Assembly: GCF_017354985.1 (NCBI RefSeq)
Contig: NZ_CP071501.1
Coordinates: 391,501-455,500, forward strand
Direction: 5' to 3'
DNA: 64,000 nt
Source of the DNA: Shewanella cyperi
Lineage (GTDB): Bacteria; Pseudomonadota; Gammaproteobacteria; Enterobacterales; Shewanellaceae
The notes beneath the pieces were generated by a model that saw nothing but the letters and a program-made list of their open reading frames with translations, did no database searches and was not told the DNA's origin. Below, piece after piece: positions 31,353-40,870 of the stretch. The stretch's first letter is position 1; the number at the start of each line of letters is the position of its first letter. The position numbers and the translations under genes are program-made.

Positions 31353-32381
31353 TTAGGTAGCGGGTACGAAATCCATCGGCAGATTGCGGGTGGTGGTGGT
31401 GCCCTGAGTCACGGTGACACCCTGCTCATCGGCATGGATGAAGAAAGGCATTTCCACATCTGTCGGGGCATCGTCGGCTTCGGGATCGTCATTTTGAGCC
31501 ACACAGGTGTAACCCAGGCTGTAGCTGCCGGCGACCACAAAACCAAACTCATAGCTGTGGCCCGTGACCTGCTGTTGCTCGTTGAGGATCTCGTTGACCC
31601 GGGCGGAAGCCACTGGCAATACCTGGGGCGCTGTGGCCGCAAGACGGACGTCGCTCATGTTTTCCAGCGCAGTCGCGTCGGGATACAGGTATATGGCATG
31701 ACTGAATTCGGAACCACCGGCGGCGGTTTCACAGGCAGTCATAATGTCGTCACTCAGCTGACCATTGATGGCGCCGACTTCGGCGGTGTTAACCAGTTGC
31801 ACCGAGGTGGGCTTGAGGGTCCAGTAATCCTTGTTGCCGTGTGGGCCGACAATACCGCGACCGAGATCGAATTCGGCCACATAGTTGTTGGCGCCGGCGG
31901 CAATGGTGAATGATTTATTGAAGAACAGTCGGCCGGTACCGGCTTCATCGGCGCCCGTGCCACCACAGCTGCCATTGCTGTTGGTCACCAGACCCAGATC
32001 GGCGCCGTCACCGTCTTTGACATAGGAACCGTTGGCGTCAAAGGTTTCGTTGTTCTGCATATAGATGCACATTTGGTAGGTGCCAAAGGGAACTTGTACC
32101 CCGGTCACCAGGGATTCTGCCGAGCTGCCCTGGAATTCAAGCAGGTCCACCTGTTTGGCGGCGCCGCTGTTGGACACGTCGAAAGAGAAGGTTTCCCCGG
32201 TGCTGCTGTTTTTGAGCACCACTTGTTTGAAGGCGATGACCACGTTCTGGGCATCGGCTGGGTTGTCAGATACGCCCAGGCTGAATTGGCCCATGTCCGG
32301 GCCCTTGCTGTCGCTGCCGCCGCCACAGGCGCTCAGTAAACCGGCAATCGACAGGGCAATTAATGTGTGAGTGTATTTCAT
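31353..32381 (-). CDS. DUF4382-domain lipoprotein
   Basis: A 342-residue lipoprotein with signal peptide and lipobox LLSAC (Cys19) followed by GGGSDSKG, a typical flexible linker. The domain from about residue 30 (MGQFSLGVSDNPADAQNVVI) to about 200 fits DUF4382, a beta-rich domain of unknown role in surface lipoproteins. The rest (about 210-342) is a second beta-rich part. AAGGAGAGTGGTGCATT precedes the ATG. Probably an outer-membrane or exposed lipoprotein; partner unknown. Confidence 0.8.
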   Translation of the reverse strand: MKYTHTLIALSIAGLLSACGGGSDSKGPDMGQFSLGVSDNPADAQNVVIAFKQVVLKNSSTGETFSFDVSNSGAAKQVDLLEFQGSSAESLVTGVQVPFGTYQMCIYMQNNETFDANGSYVKDGDGADLGLVTNSNGSCGGTGADEAGTGRLFFNKSFTIAAGANNYVAEFDLGRGIVGPHGNKDYWTLKPTSVQLVNTAEVGAINGQLSDDIMTACETAAGGSEFSHAIYLYPDATALENMSDVRLAATAPQVLPVASARVNEILNEQQQVTGHSYEFGFVVAGSYSLGYTCVAQNDDPEADDAPTDVEMPFFIHADEQGVTVTQGTTTTRNLPMDFVPAT

Positions 32382-32543
32382 AATGCACCACTCTCCTTGA
32401 GTTGTGTTATTCAGAGTTACGTCTTATCCCTTTTATATTATTGGGGATCTTCCCTGAACCCAGGGTACGTGCCAAAGCACGCCCTCGGGACAGCATAGCG
32501 TAAACGCAATTCATTCGCTATTGGCAACGGCAAGAGGGCAGGC

Positions 32544-33488
32544 TTAGCGGGCCGTGTCGTCGGGCCGCTGGATGAAGTCGGGTACCTGCAATACCTCGGC
32601 GCCGTTGTTGGTAAACAGGTACTGGTAAATAAATTCGATAAATACCCGGTACTTGCGTGGCAGATAGGCCCGTTTGGGGTAACTCAGGGTCACGTTGGTC
32701 TGGCGCATCGGAAAATCTTCCAGCAGAGGTACCAGCAATCCCTGCTCCAGGGCTTCCTGGGCAATCATAGTAGGAACTGTGGCAATGCCCAGACCCTCGA
32801 TGGCGGCTTCCCGTGCCAGGGTGACATTGTTGACCGTCAGCTGGGCAAGGGGCTCCGGGGTGACCCAGCGTTTACCGTCGAACAGGCTCCATTCAATGTC
32901 TATGTGGGGTGAGTGCAGCCGTATGGCCTTGTGCCGGTTCAAATCGTCCGGTGTGCTCGGCGTACCATATTTGGCCAGGTAGGCGGGGCTCGCCAATAAC
33001 ACCTTATGGGTGTTGAGCAATGCCAGGGTGTGCAGCCGGTTGTCCTTGGGCTCGGCTATCTGGAACAGGATATCAACCCCTTCCTCCAGCGGATCCACCT
33101 TGCGGTTGGTCAGCTCCACTTCAATATTGATTTCCGGGTATTTGGCCAGAAAGCGGGCCAGTATCTTTCCCAGCACCAGTTGCCCCAGTTCAATGGGGCA
33201 GGCAATTTTCAGGCTGCCACGCACGTCCAGCTGGCTGGCACTGAGCAGATCTTCGGCCTGCTGCAGATCCGACAATATTCTGTGGATGTGGCTGTAATAC
33301 TCGCTGCCCGCTTCGGTCAGCTTAAGTGCCCTGGTGGTGCGATACAAAAGTTGTACCCCGGCATCCGCTTCCAATTCAGCGACTTTGCGACTGACGGTGG
33401 CCTTGGTGACCCCCAGGGCGTTGGCCGCGGCCGTGAAGCTGCCCTGTTCGACCACTTGGGCGAATATTTGTACCCGGTTGAGATCCAT
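32544..33488 (-). CDS. LysR-family transcriptional regulator
   Basis: A 314-residue regulator with the LysR winged helix at 1-60 (MDLNRVQIFAQVVEQGSFTAAANALGVTKATVSRKVAEL) and a periplasmic-binding-protein-like effector domain (about 90-295). Close in type to the CrgA/DhcR-like group. It is divergent from the EmrA-type gene with 100 bp between the start codons, so it very likely controls that pump. Inducer unknown. Confidence 0.9.
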   Translation of the reverse strand: MDLNRVQIFAQVVEQGSFTAAANALGVTKATVSRKVAELEADAGVQLLYRTTRALKLTEAGSEYYSHIHRILSDLQQAEDLLSASQLDVRGSLKIACPIELGQLVLGKILARFLAKYPEINIEVELTNRKVDPLEEGVDILFQIAEPKDNRLHTLALLNTHKVLLASPAYLAKYGTPSTPDDLNRHKAIRLHSPHIDIEWSLFDGKRWVTPEPLAQLTVNNVTLAREAAIEGLGIATVPTMIAQEALEQGLLVPLLEDFPMRQTNVTLSYPKRAYLPRKYRVFIEFIYQYLFTNNGAEVLQVPDFIQRPDDTAR

Positions 33489-33588
33489 TTATTGTTACAC
33501 CTGTGGAACAGTGGGTTGAATTTTAGCTGACTAATAATATTGGCGATACAGTCGTACAATAGCACTCACTAACACAGGAGTCTATTTC
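33489..33588. promoter_or_regulatory. Divergent promoter region, LysR gene and pump genes
   Basis: 100 bp between the LysR start and the EmrA start, AT-rich (TGACTAATAATATTGG). This is where LysR regulators normally bind T-N11-A sites; several such spacings exist by chance, so no specific operator is claimed. Confidence 0.5.
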
Positions 33589-34638
33589 ATGCCCAAGTCC
33601 AAAGCCCTCATCATTCTGCCCCTGGTATTGGCACTCGCTGCGGCTGGTGGCTATGGCTGGAGCCAGTTGCGCTTCACCGAAACCACGGACAACGCCTATG
33701 TGGAAGCCGACATTTCCCATGTCAGTGCCAAGGTGGCCGGATACCTGGTGGCCTCCAGCATTACCGACAACCAGCATGTGCAGGCCGGCCAATTGCTGGC
33801 CAAGCTGGAAGACAGTCAGTTCAAGGCCCGCCTGGCCCAGAGCGAAGCCAGTCTGAGCAGCGTTCGGGCCCAGAAGACCACCCTCGACGCCAAGGTGGTG
33901 TTGCAGCAGGCGCTCATAGCCCAGGCGCAGGCCGGGGTGGCTGCGGCCCGTTCCGATCTCAACCGGGCCCAGCAGCAGCTGGAGCGGGCCCAGAAGCTGA
34001 GACAAAAGAATTACAGCTCCCAGGATGACGTGGATCAGCTGGCTTCGGTCAGTAATGCGGCCAGTGCCCGTCTTGACGAGGCCAAGGCTGCCCTGAATGC
34101 CCGCGAGCGGGAATTGGCGGTATACCAGGCGCAGCTGCAGCAGGTGGCTGCCGATGTGGAGCAGGCCGAGGCCAGTGTTGAATTGGCCAGGCTGCAGTTG
34201 GCCGATACCGATATCCGGGCGCCCTTTGCCGGGATTGTCGGCAAGCGCGGAGCCATGGTGGGGCAGTATGTCCAACCGGGCCAGGCGCTGTTCAGTTTGG
34301 TGCCGGATGGCGCAGTGTGGATCACGGCGAACTTTAAGGAGACCCAGATCCAGCACATGCAGCCAGGACAGCCGGTGCAGGTGTCACTCGATGCGTTTCC
34401 CGACCATTCCTTCAATGGAATCATTGACAGTCTGTCACCGGCGTCCGGCGCCAAATTTGCCCTGTTGCCCGCCGAAAATGCCAGCGGCAACTTCACCAAG
34501 ATAGTGCAGCGTATTCCGGTGCGTATTCGGCTTGATGCCAATGAACTGGCCGGGAGAGTGGTGCCGGGCCTGAGCGCCGTGGTGTCTGTGGATACCGAAA
34601 TCGCGACCACGGATGCCGCTATCACGGCCAAGCGTTGA
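33589..34638 (+). CDS. HlyD/EmrA-family membrane fusion protein
   Basis: A 349-residue periplasmic adaptor anchored by one N-terminal helix (about 8-24). The barrel-sandwich halves are VSAKVAGYLVASSITDNQHVQAGQLLAKLED (about 43-73, given here only as the location) and DTDIRAPFAGIVGKRGAMVG (about 205-224). A long alpha-helical hairpin (about 80-200) lies between them. It links an inner-membrane pump to an outer-membrane channel. The partner MFS gene follows after 10 bp; no TolC-type gene is adjacent. Preceded by ACAGGAG. Confidence 0.9.
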   Translation: MPKSKALIILPLVLALAAAGGYGWSQLRFTETTDNAYVEADISHVSAKVAGYLVASSITDNQHVQAGQLLAKLEDSQFKARLAQSEASLSSVRAQKTTLDAKVVLQQALIAQAQAGVAAARSDLNRAQQQLERAQKLRQKNYSSQDDVDQLASVSNAASARLDEAKAALNARERELAVYQAQLQQVAADVEQAEASVELARLQLADTDIRAPFAGIVGKRGAMVGQYVQPGQALFSLVPDGAVWITANFKETQIQHMQPGQPVQVSLDAFPDHSFNGIIDSLSPASGAKFALLPAENASGNFTKIVQRIPVRIRLDANELAGRVVPGLSAVVSVDTEIATTDAAITAKR

Positions 34639-34648
34639 GGCGGCAGCT

Positions 34649-36244
34649 ATGAGCACTATCACGGCAGAACAGGCACCTCAGGTTGAGGCGGGTTATGAGC
34701 GCGGTGGCCGCCGGGCCTGGATAGCCGTGGCCGGTGGTCTTATTGGCGCCTTTATGGCGATCCTCGATATACAGATCACCAACGCGTCGATGAAGGAAAT
34801 TCAGGGTAGCCTGGGGGCAACCCTGGAGGAGGGCTCCTGGATTTCCACCGCCTACCTGGTGGCAGAGATGATAGCTATTCCCCTGTCGGGCTGGCTCAGC
34901 ACCGGTTTGTCGGTGCGCCGTTATCTGGTGTGGACCACGGCGGCCTTTATCTTCGCGTCGATACTTTGCTCCCTGGCCTGGGATCTGGAAGCCATGATTG
35001 CCTTCCGTGCCCTGCAGGGCTTTTTTGGTGGCGCGCTCATTCCGCTGGCCTTTCGGTTGATCCTCGAATGCCTGCCCGATGACAAACGTGCCGCGGGAAT
35101 GGCGCTGTTCGGCGTCACGGCCACCTTTGCACCGTCCATTGGCCCGACTCTGGGGGGATGGCTGACCGAGCATTTCAGTTGGCATTACCTGTTTTACATC
35201 AACGTGCCGCCGGGATTGTTGGTGCTCTATATGCTGGCCTACGGGCTGCCGAAACGTCCGATCCTCTGGGACAAGCTCAAGGACGCCGATGTGCCGGGGA
35301 TCATCACCATGGCGCTGGGCATGGGCTGTTTGGAAGTGGTGCTGGAGGAGGGCAACCGCAAGGATTGGTTTGGTTCGGATCTGATCTTCAATCTGAGCAT
35401 CATAGCCGCGGTCAATCTGGTGTTATTTGTATGGCTGCAACTGAGGCGTACTAACCCTCTGGTGAATCTGAGGCTGCTGGCCCAGCGCGACTTTGCCCTG
35501 TCCTCGCTGGCTTATTTTCTGCTGGGTATGGCCCTGTTTGGCGCCATCTACCTTATCCCTTTATACCTGTCGCAGATCCACAACTATACCCCGCTGGAAA
35601 TCGGTGAGGTGATCATGTGGATGGGCTTTCCGCAGCTGCTGGTGTTGCCACTGGTGCCCAAATTGATGGCCAGGTTTGATGGCCGCTATTTGGCTGCCTG
35701 GGGATTTTTGCTGTTTGCCATCAGCTATTACCTCAATTCCCACATGAGTCTCGACTTTGCCGGTGACCAAATGGTGTTGTCCCAGGTGGTGCGGGCCTTG
35801 GGCCAGCCTTTTATCCTGGTGCCCATAGGCATGATAGCCACCATGCACCTTAAGCCCGTCGATACCCCCAGCGCGTCGACGCTGCTGAACGTAATCCGCA
35901 ACCTGGGGGGCGCCTTCGGCATAGCCCTGGTGGCCACTGTGGCCGATACCCGGGCCAGAATGCACCTGGCCCATATCCGCGAAAGTCTGCCGGCGGTCAG
36001 CGCCCAGGCCCAGGAATACCTCAATAACCAGAGCCAGAGCCTGTTTGCCGGTGGCAACAACTGGGTCAGTGCCGATGCCATGGCGCAAAGCCTGCTGGGA
36101 CAAACCATGTCGCGGGAGGCCTATATTCAGGCTTACAACGATGTGTTCTTCCTGATGGGGGCCCTGTTGTTGCTGGCCGTTATTGCTGTGCTGATGATCC
36201 GCAAGGCGCCTGCCCAGGCCGTGGCAGTCGAGGGTATGCACTGA
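34649..36244 (+). CDS. DHA2-family MFS drug efflux pump, EmrB-like
   Basis: A 531-residue proton-driven exporter with about 14 membrane helices. The N-terminal family motif DIQITNASMKEIQGSLGA (about 41-58) and WISTAYLVAEMIAIPLSGWL are typical of EmrB/DHA2 pumps. Start chosen at the ATG with TGAGGCGGC upstream, 10 bp after the adaptor gene. Together with the adaptor it should expel hydrophobic toxic compounds, under the divergent LysR regulator. Substrate not predictable. Confidence 0.9.
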   Translation: MSTITAEQAPQVEAGYERGGRRAWIAVAGGLIGAFMAILDIQITNASMKEIQGSLGATLEEGSWISTAYLVAEMIAIPLSGWLSTGLSVRRYLVWTTAAFIFASILCSLAWDLEAMIAFRALQGFFGGALIPLAFRLILECLPDDKRAAGMALFGVTATFAPSIGPTLGGWLTEHFSWHYLFYINVPPGLLVLYMLAYGLPKRPILWDKLKDADVPGIITMALGMGCLEVVLEEGNRKDWFGSDLIFNLSIIAAVNLVLFVWLQLRRTNPLVNLRLLAQRDFALSSLAYFLLGMALFGAIYLIPLYLSQIHNYTPLEIGEVIMWMGFPQLLVLPLVPKLMARFDGRYLAAWGFLLFAISYYLNSHMSLDFAGDQMVLSQVVRALGQPFILVPIGMIATMHLKPVDTPSASTLLNVIRNLGGAFGIALVATVADTRARMHLAHIRESLPAVSAQAQEYLNNQSQSLFAGGNNWVSADAMAQSLLGQTMSREAYIQAYNDVFFLMGALLLLAVIAVLMIRKAPAQAVAVEGMH

Positions 36245-36319
36245 TAAAGGTGCCGAGGCGCAGAGGTTTTTCTTCGATTGCAGCGATGTTAGACTCGGGA
36301 GATTCTTCAAGGAGGCCCG

Positions 36320-36802
36320 ATGACTCAAAGGCAATCTATCCATTGGCAATCGCTGCGCTTTGACCAGCTTGACACCCTGACGCTGTACCGTCTGCTCAAG
36401 CTGCGGGTTGATGTGTTCGTGGTGGAGCAGACCTGTCCCTATCCCGAGCTGGATGACAAGGATCTGCACCCTGACACCCTGCATCTGCTGGCCTTGGACG
36501 ACGGGGGGCAACCCTTGGCCTATGCCAGGTTGCTGCCGCCGGGACTGAGTTATCGGGATGCCAGCATAGGCAGGGTGGCCGTGGCCGCCAGCGCCCGGGG
36601 GGCCGGTTTGGCCGGGGAGCTGATGCAGCGTGCCATAAGCCAAACTCTGGCCAACTGGCCCGAATACGGCATTACCATAGGAGCCCAGGATTATCTCAGG
36701 GGCTTCTATTCTCGCCTGGGATTTGAAGCCATTTCCGAGGTTTATCTTGAGGATGGGATCCCCCATCTGGACATGCACTATCAACAGGGACGTTCGCTAT
36801 GA
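36320..36802 (+). CDS. elaA: ElaA-type GNAT acetyltransferase
   Basis: A 160-residue GNAT-fold protein. FDQLDTLTLYRLLKLRVDVFVVEQTCPYPELDDKD (located at about 14-48) is the ElaA hallmark, and the acetyl-CoA loop is RVAVAASARGAGLAGELM (about 94-111). Substrate unknown in the family. Strong AAGGAGG ribosome site. Overlaps the following ABM gene by 4 bp, so the two are co-translated. Confidence 0.85.
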   Translation: MTQRQSIHWQSLRFDQLDTLTLYRLLKLRVDVFVVEQTCPYPELDDKDLHPDTLHLLALDDGGQPLAYARLLPPGLSYRDASIGRVAVAASARGAGLAGELMQRAISQTLANWPEYGITIGAQDYLRGFYSRLGFEAISEVYLEDGIPHLDMHYQQGRSL

Positions 36803-37116
36803 CCGAATACAGCATCAACCGCAGCCAACTGGTTTGTGTCGCCAGCTTTCTGGCCTTTCCCGGCAAGGAAGTGGCCTTGATTGAGGCCTTGGGCAGCCTT
36901 ATCCCAGATACCCGCCGTGAACCCGGTTGTATCCGCTATGAGCTGAATCAAAGCCGCGATGAACCCAGGCGCATTACCTTTGTGGAGAAGTTTGTCGATG
37001 TGGCGGCCTTTGAGGCCCACTGTGCCAAGGATGCCATTCAGGATTATTTCCACAAGGTGATGCCCGAGCTGGTGGAGTCCTTCCATGTGGAAACCTATCA
37101 CGAGATTATCGTCTGA
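36799..37116 (+). CDS. ABM-domain monooxygenase-like protein (YgiN type)
   Basis: A 105-residue ferredoxin-like-fold protein of the antibiotic biosynthesis monooxygenase family. GCIRYELNQSRDEPRRITFVEKF and FEAHCAKDAIQDYF are the family blocks. E. coli YgiN oxidises quinols, but small ABM proteins vary widely, so the reaction is not certain. The start overlaps the elaA stop (ATGA). Confidence 0.82.
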   Translation: MTEYSINRSQLVCVASFLAFPGKEVALIEALGSLIPDTRREPGCIRYELNQSRDEPRRITFVEKFVDVAAFEAHCAKDAIQDYFHKVMPELVESFHVETYHEIIV

Positions 37117-37131
37117 TAGTGAACGGATACG

Positions 37132-37160
37132 AAAAGCCCCGGAATGATCGGGGCTTTTTC
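37132..37160. terminator. Shared terminator between convergent genes
   Basis: AAAAGCCCCG-GAATGAT-CGGGGCTTTTTC, 15 bp after the ABM gene and 15 bp before the stop of the next minus-strand gene. Confidence 0.88.
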
Positions 37161-37174
37161 TTGTGGAGCAGAGA

Positions 37175-37423
37175 TCAGTGCCGCAGAACAATTCCGGGTT
37201 CGGTATCCAGGATACCATCGGCACTCAGGGTGGCCAGGGTCTGATCCTGGGCAATAATGGCAAGGGGCGCTGACGCTTGATTGCGAACAAACAGCAACCG
37301 GTAGCCCCAGGGCTGCAGCCGATACAAGGTCAGTTTTTGTTCGGCCGTCATGGCCTGCCAATGTTGTTCGTGGCTGAGCGGAACCGTCCGTCTGTTCTGA
37401 TTGCCTGTGACTGCAGAATCCAT
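37175..37423 (-). CDS. Small hypothetical protein
   Basis: An 82-residue soluble protein. The core LSHEQHWQAMTAEQKLTLYRLQPWGYRLLFVRNQ suggests a short helix followed by beta strands (LFVRNQASAPLAIIAQDQTLATLSADGI). I do not recognise the family. It is well placed, ending at a shared terminator and divergent from the radical SAM gene, and its codon use fits the genome. Function unknown. Confidence 0.6.
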   Translation of the reverse strand: MDSAVTGNQNRRTVPLSHEQHWQAMTAEQKLTLYRLQPWGYRLLFVRNQASAPLAIIAQDQTLATLSADGILDTEPGIVLRH

Positions 37424-37534
37424 TATTTTGCCGTCTTTAGCTGACTGAATAATTCAGTGTAGTCAGGATCCCTTGTCCGGGATATGAGCCAGCGCAAATT
37501 TTCGACAAAATCCGCGCACAATTAGGTTATGCCC

Positions 37535-38413
37535 ATGCTTGATTACATAGGGCCTGTGTTCAGGCCACCGTCGGAGTGGAAGTCACTTATCCTGCAGGTG
37601 ACCAATGGCTGCAGCTGGAATCAGTGTGCCTTCTGCGACATGTACACCCAGCCCCAGAAGCGTTTTCGCGCCTTCAAGGCCGACAAGATTGAGGCCGACC
37701 TGCAGCAAGTGGCGGCCAGCGGCCGGCCTGTCAGCCGGGTATTCCTGGCCGATGGCGATGCCATGACCTTGCCCTTTGCCCGCCTGGAAGCCATCTGCGA
37801 GCTTATTCACCATTACTTGCCCGGCGTACAGCGCATCAGCAGCTATTGCCTGCCGCGCAATCTGAGTAACAAAACTCCGGAGCAATTGCAGCGTTTACGT
37901 GAGCTGGGGCTGTCATTGCTGTATGTGGGCTGTGAGAGCGGTGACGATGAGGTGCTCAGGCGCATCGGCAAGGGGGAGACCTATGCATCCTCGCTGGCGG
38001 CCCTTGAGAAAATGCACAGTGCCGGGATCAAGTCTTCGGTGATGATCCTCACTGGGCTCGGAGGAGAGGCGCTGTCGCGTCAGCATGCCCTGGCATCGGC
38101 AGCGCTGATGAATGCCGCCCAGCCCCATTACCTGAGCACCCTGGTGGTGAGCCTGCCCCTTGGCAAGCAACGCCTGGATGCCTGCTATGAGGGGGATTTT
38201 CGCCTGCCGTCAACCCGGGGACTGCTGGATGAGCTGGCGCTGATGCTGGAGCAGTTGGAGTTGCGACAGACCATATTCCGCTCGGATCATGCTTCCAATT
38301 ACCTGGCGCTCAAGGGCATCTTGGGGCGGGACAAGGCGCGCCTGCTTGACGAACTGCGTCAGGCCCGCGATGGCCTGTTGCCACTGCGACAGGAGTGGCA
38401 ACGGGGCCTGTGA
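37535..38413 (+). CDS. Radical SAM protein
   Basis: A 292-residue enzyme with cluster motif C-SWNQ-C-AF-C (about residues 27-35), a CX4CX2C form seen in this radical SAM subfamily (usual motif CX3CX2C). It continues with FLADGDAMTLP and LLYVGCESGDDEVLRRIGKG, typical strands of the half-barrel. No extra cluster domain is seen. Start set at the second ATG (37535), which has AGG 8 nt upstream; the one at 37529 is too close. Reaction unknown; related proteins are often annotated only as radical SAM. Confidence 0.85.
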   Translation: MLDYIGPVFRPPSEWKSLILQVTNGCSWNQCAFCDMYTQPQKRFRAFKADKIEADLQQVAASGRPVSRVFLADGDAMTLPFARLEAICELIHHYLPGVQRISSYCLPRNLSNKTPEQLQRLRELGLSLLYVGCESGDDEVLRRIGKGETYASSLAALEKMHSAGIKSSVMILTGLGGEALSRQHALASAALMNAAQPHYLSTLVVSLPLGKQRLDACYEGDFRLPSTRGLLDELALMLEQLELRQTIFRSDHASNYLALKGILGRDKARLLDELRQARDGLLPLRQEWQRGL

Positions 38414-38418
38414 CCGAC

Positions 38419-39267
38419 TTACTGCCGGCGGGTGTCTTCTACTATGTGAATGTTGCGCGCCGGGGCGGGTATGCTGACACCGGCAGATAGCAATGCCTGC
38501 CAAACCGCTAAGTTAATCTTGTACTTATCCTGATAATAGCTGGCGCTCGGGATCCAGAATCTCAGTCCCAGCTCGATTCCGGCACTGCTGAAACCGTTGA
38601 TGCCAACCTGCATTGCCTGGTCCTGGGCCACGGCCGGCTGCTGCTTCAGCACTGCCGTGATGACCTCTATGGCATGCTCGGGATTGGCGTCGAATGCCAG
38701 ATTAAAGTGGGATTCCACCAGGCGGTTGCCGAAGGAGTTATACAGTATCTCGCCGACTATATGTTTGTTGGGAATACTGATTTGCTCTCCTTCCTCATTA
38801 CTGAGCAGGGTCAGTCCCAGACGCACATCCTTCACCACCCCGGTCACACCCCGCACCGTGATGGTGTTACCTACTGTGAAGGGGCGGGTGACTATTATGG
38901 TCAAGCCGGCGGCATAGTTGGACAACATGCCCTGTACCGCCAAGCCGGCCCCCAGGGACACAGCACCTATGGCGGCAATCATGGGGGTGACACTGATCCC
39001 CAATTTGCCCAGGGCTACTATGGCTACCATGACCACTATCAGCAGCCGGATCACATTGGTGCTGAAATGGCTCAGGGTGGGGTCTATATGGTGCTTTTCA
39101 AACTGGTGTTCCACCATCCTGGCCACCTTGCCCGCCAGCCACAGGCCAAGCAAGAAGATGAGCAGGGCACCCACCAATTGAAAGCTGTAATTGACCAGAA
39201 ACTCGGTCAGCAGGGTGTAGACATTTTGCAGTTGCGCCAATTCCTGTTCCAGGCCTGTTTCATTCAT
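38419..39267 (-). CDS. mscS: Small-conductance mechanosensitive channel, MscS family
   Basis: A 282-residue channel, close to the 286 of E. coli MscS. Three N-terminal helices are followed by the pore helix AAIGAVSLGAGLAVQGMLSNYAAG (located at about 102-125), rich in Gly/Ala as required for packing. The beta domain (FTVGNTITVRGVTGVV) and the C-terminal vestibule follow. Start at 39267 has AAGGAGG upstream; a longer frame to 39354 has none. Releases solutes on osmotic downshock. Confidence 0.92.
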   Translation of the reverse strand: MNETGLEQELAQLQNVYTLLTEFLVNYSFQLVGALLIFLLGLWLAGKVARMVEHQFEKHHIDPTLSHFSTNVIRLLIVVMVAIVALGKLGISVTPMIAAIGAVSLGAGLAVQGMLSNYAAGLTIIVTRPFTVGNTITVRGVTGVVKDVRLGLTLLSNEEGEQISIPNKHIVGEILYNSFGNRLVESHFNLAFDANPEHAIEVITAVLKQQPAVAQDQAMQVGINGFSSAGIELGLRFWIPSASYYQDKYKINLAVWQALLSAGVSIPAPARNIHIVEDTRRQ

Positions 39268-39643
39268 TTCGGATCCTCCTTCGGCAGTCTGTCCTATTGT
39301 GCCTGTTGGTGCGTGCTCAGGGAAGTCACTGATTTTCCGCATTATCGCGCCCACTTCAAAAGCTGTTTTCCTGGCCCGTAATGGGCTTTGCCACCGCAGC
39401 TGTTTTCAGCCTGAATTTTGTTCAGACATGACATTAGGGCCGGCTTGCCGACCCGCTGTGTTTTTGTGACTTATACTGTAGATTCAAGTAGCTGGGATGT
39501 GGGATTAATGCTCGAATAAAAAATTAATTATTGGGCATAAAAATTCGTTGCATCTTGGTCGAAAATAGCGTCTACTTCGCACGTTTTTTTACCGCCCCGG
39601 CAGAGCCGGTCAATACACTGAACCGACAGGAGACCCTGGCCAA

Positions 39644-40819
39644 ATGAGCCAATTTCAATCTATTGATGTTGCTGATTACTATGACAAAGAAACCTTCGCC
39701 CGCATCGAAGAATTTGCCAAGGACAAAGCAACGCCTTTTGTAGTGATAGATACTGCCATCATTGCGAAACAATACGATGACATGGTCACCAACTTTCCGT
39801 ATGCCAGTGTTTATTATGCAGTTAAAGCCAACCCGGCCAAGGAGATCCTGACCCTGCTCAAGGACAGGGGCTCCAATTTCGACATCGCCTCCATCTATGA
39901 GCTGGATATGGTGATGGCCGTGGGCGTGACCGCCGATCGCGTCAGCTTTGGCAACACCATTAAGAAGCGCAAGGACGTCAAGGCCTTCTACGATCGTGGC
40001 GTGCGTATGTTTGCCTCTGACTCCGAAGCCGATCTGCGCATGATTGCCGAAGAAGCCCCGGGCTCTCGCATCTACGTCCGAATCCTGACCGAAGGCACAG
40101 ACACAGCCGATTGGCCACTGTCGCGCAAGTTCGGTTGTCAGAACGAGATGGCTTACGAGCTGTTGGTGCTGGCCAAGGAGCTGGGACTGGTGCCCTATGG
40201 CATCTCTTTCCATGTGGGTTCACAACAGCGTGATATTGGTGCCTGGGATTCCGCCATTGGTAAGGTAAAGCACATTTTCGATCGTCTGCGCGATGAGCAC
40301 GGTATAGTGCTGGAGATGATCAATATGGGTGGTGGCTTCCCCGCCAACTATATCGACAAGACCAATGAACTGGCTACCTATGCCGAGCAGATCACCCACT
40401 TCCTCAAGGAAGACTTTGGTGACGACCTGCCACAGATCATCCTTGAGCCAGGCCGTTCACTGATCTCCAACGCCGGGGTACTGGTATCCGAAGTGGTGTT
40501 GATCAGCCGCAAGTCCTACACAGCGCTGGAGCGTTGGGTGTTTACCGATGTGGGTAAGTTCTCCGGTCTTATCGAAACCATGGATGAGGCCATCAAGTTC
40601 CCCATCTATACCGAGCGCCAGGGCGAGTTGGAAAAGTGTGTGATTGCCGGTCCAACCTGCGACAGTGCCGACATAATGTACGAGCAGTATGCCTATGGTT
40701 TGCCGAACGATCTGGCCATTGGCGACAGGCTTTACTGGTTGACCGCCGGTGCCTACACCACCACCTATTCGGCCGTGTGCTTCAACGGTTTCCCACCGCT
40801 GAAGGATTACTATCTGTAA
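39644..40819 (+). CDS. PLP-dependent ornithine/lysine decarboxylase (fold III)
   Basis: A 391-residue alanine-racemase-fold decarboxylase, shorter than and unrelated to the E. coli SpeC type. The PLP lysine lies in YAVKANP (K61). HVGSQ (H190), GGGFP (229-233) and EPGR (268-271) bind cofactor phosphate. GPTCDSAD (C339) supplies the catalytic Cys and acidic residue from the partner subunit. It should make putrescine (and perhaps cadaverine), as in Vibrio relatives that accept both ornithine and lysine. AGGAG lies 12 nt before the ATG. Single-gene unit. Confidence 0.92.
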   Translation: MSQFQSIDVADYYDKETFARIEEFAKDKATPFVVIDTAIIAKQYDDMVTNFPYASVYYAVKANPAKEILTLLKDRGSNFDIASIYELDMVMAVGVTADRVSFGNTIKKRKDVKAFYDRGVRMFASDSEADLRMIAEEAPGSRIYVRILTEGTDTADWPLSRKFGCQNEMAYELLVLAKELGLVPYGISFHVGSQQRDIGAWDSAIGKVKHIFDRLRDEHGIVLEMINMGGGFPANYIDKTNELATYAEQITHFLKEDFGDDLPQIILEPGRSLISNAGVLVSEVVLISRKSYTALERWVFTDVGKFSGLIETMDEAIKFPIYTERQGELEKCVIAGPTCDSADIMYEQYAYGLPNDLAIGDRLYWLTAGAYTTTYSAVCFNGFPPLKDYYL

Positions 40820-40842
40820 TTCCCGGATCGTGCCATAGCAGC

Positions 40843-40870
40843 AAGGGGCCTTTGGGCCCCTTGTTCTTTT
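40843..40870 (+). terminator. Terminator after the decarboxylase gene
   Basis: AAGGGGCC-TTT-GGGCCCCTTGTTCTTTT, 23 bp after the stop codon. Confidence 0.85.
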
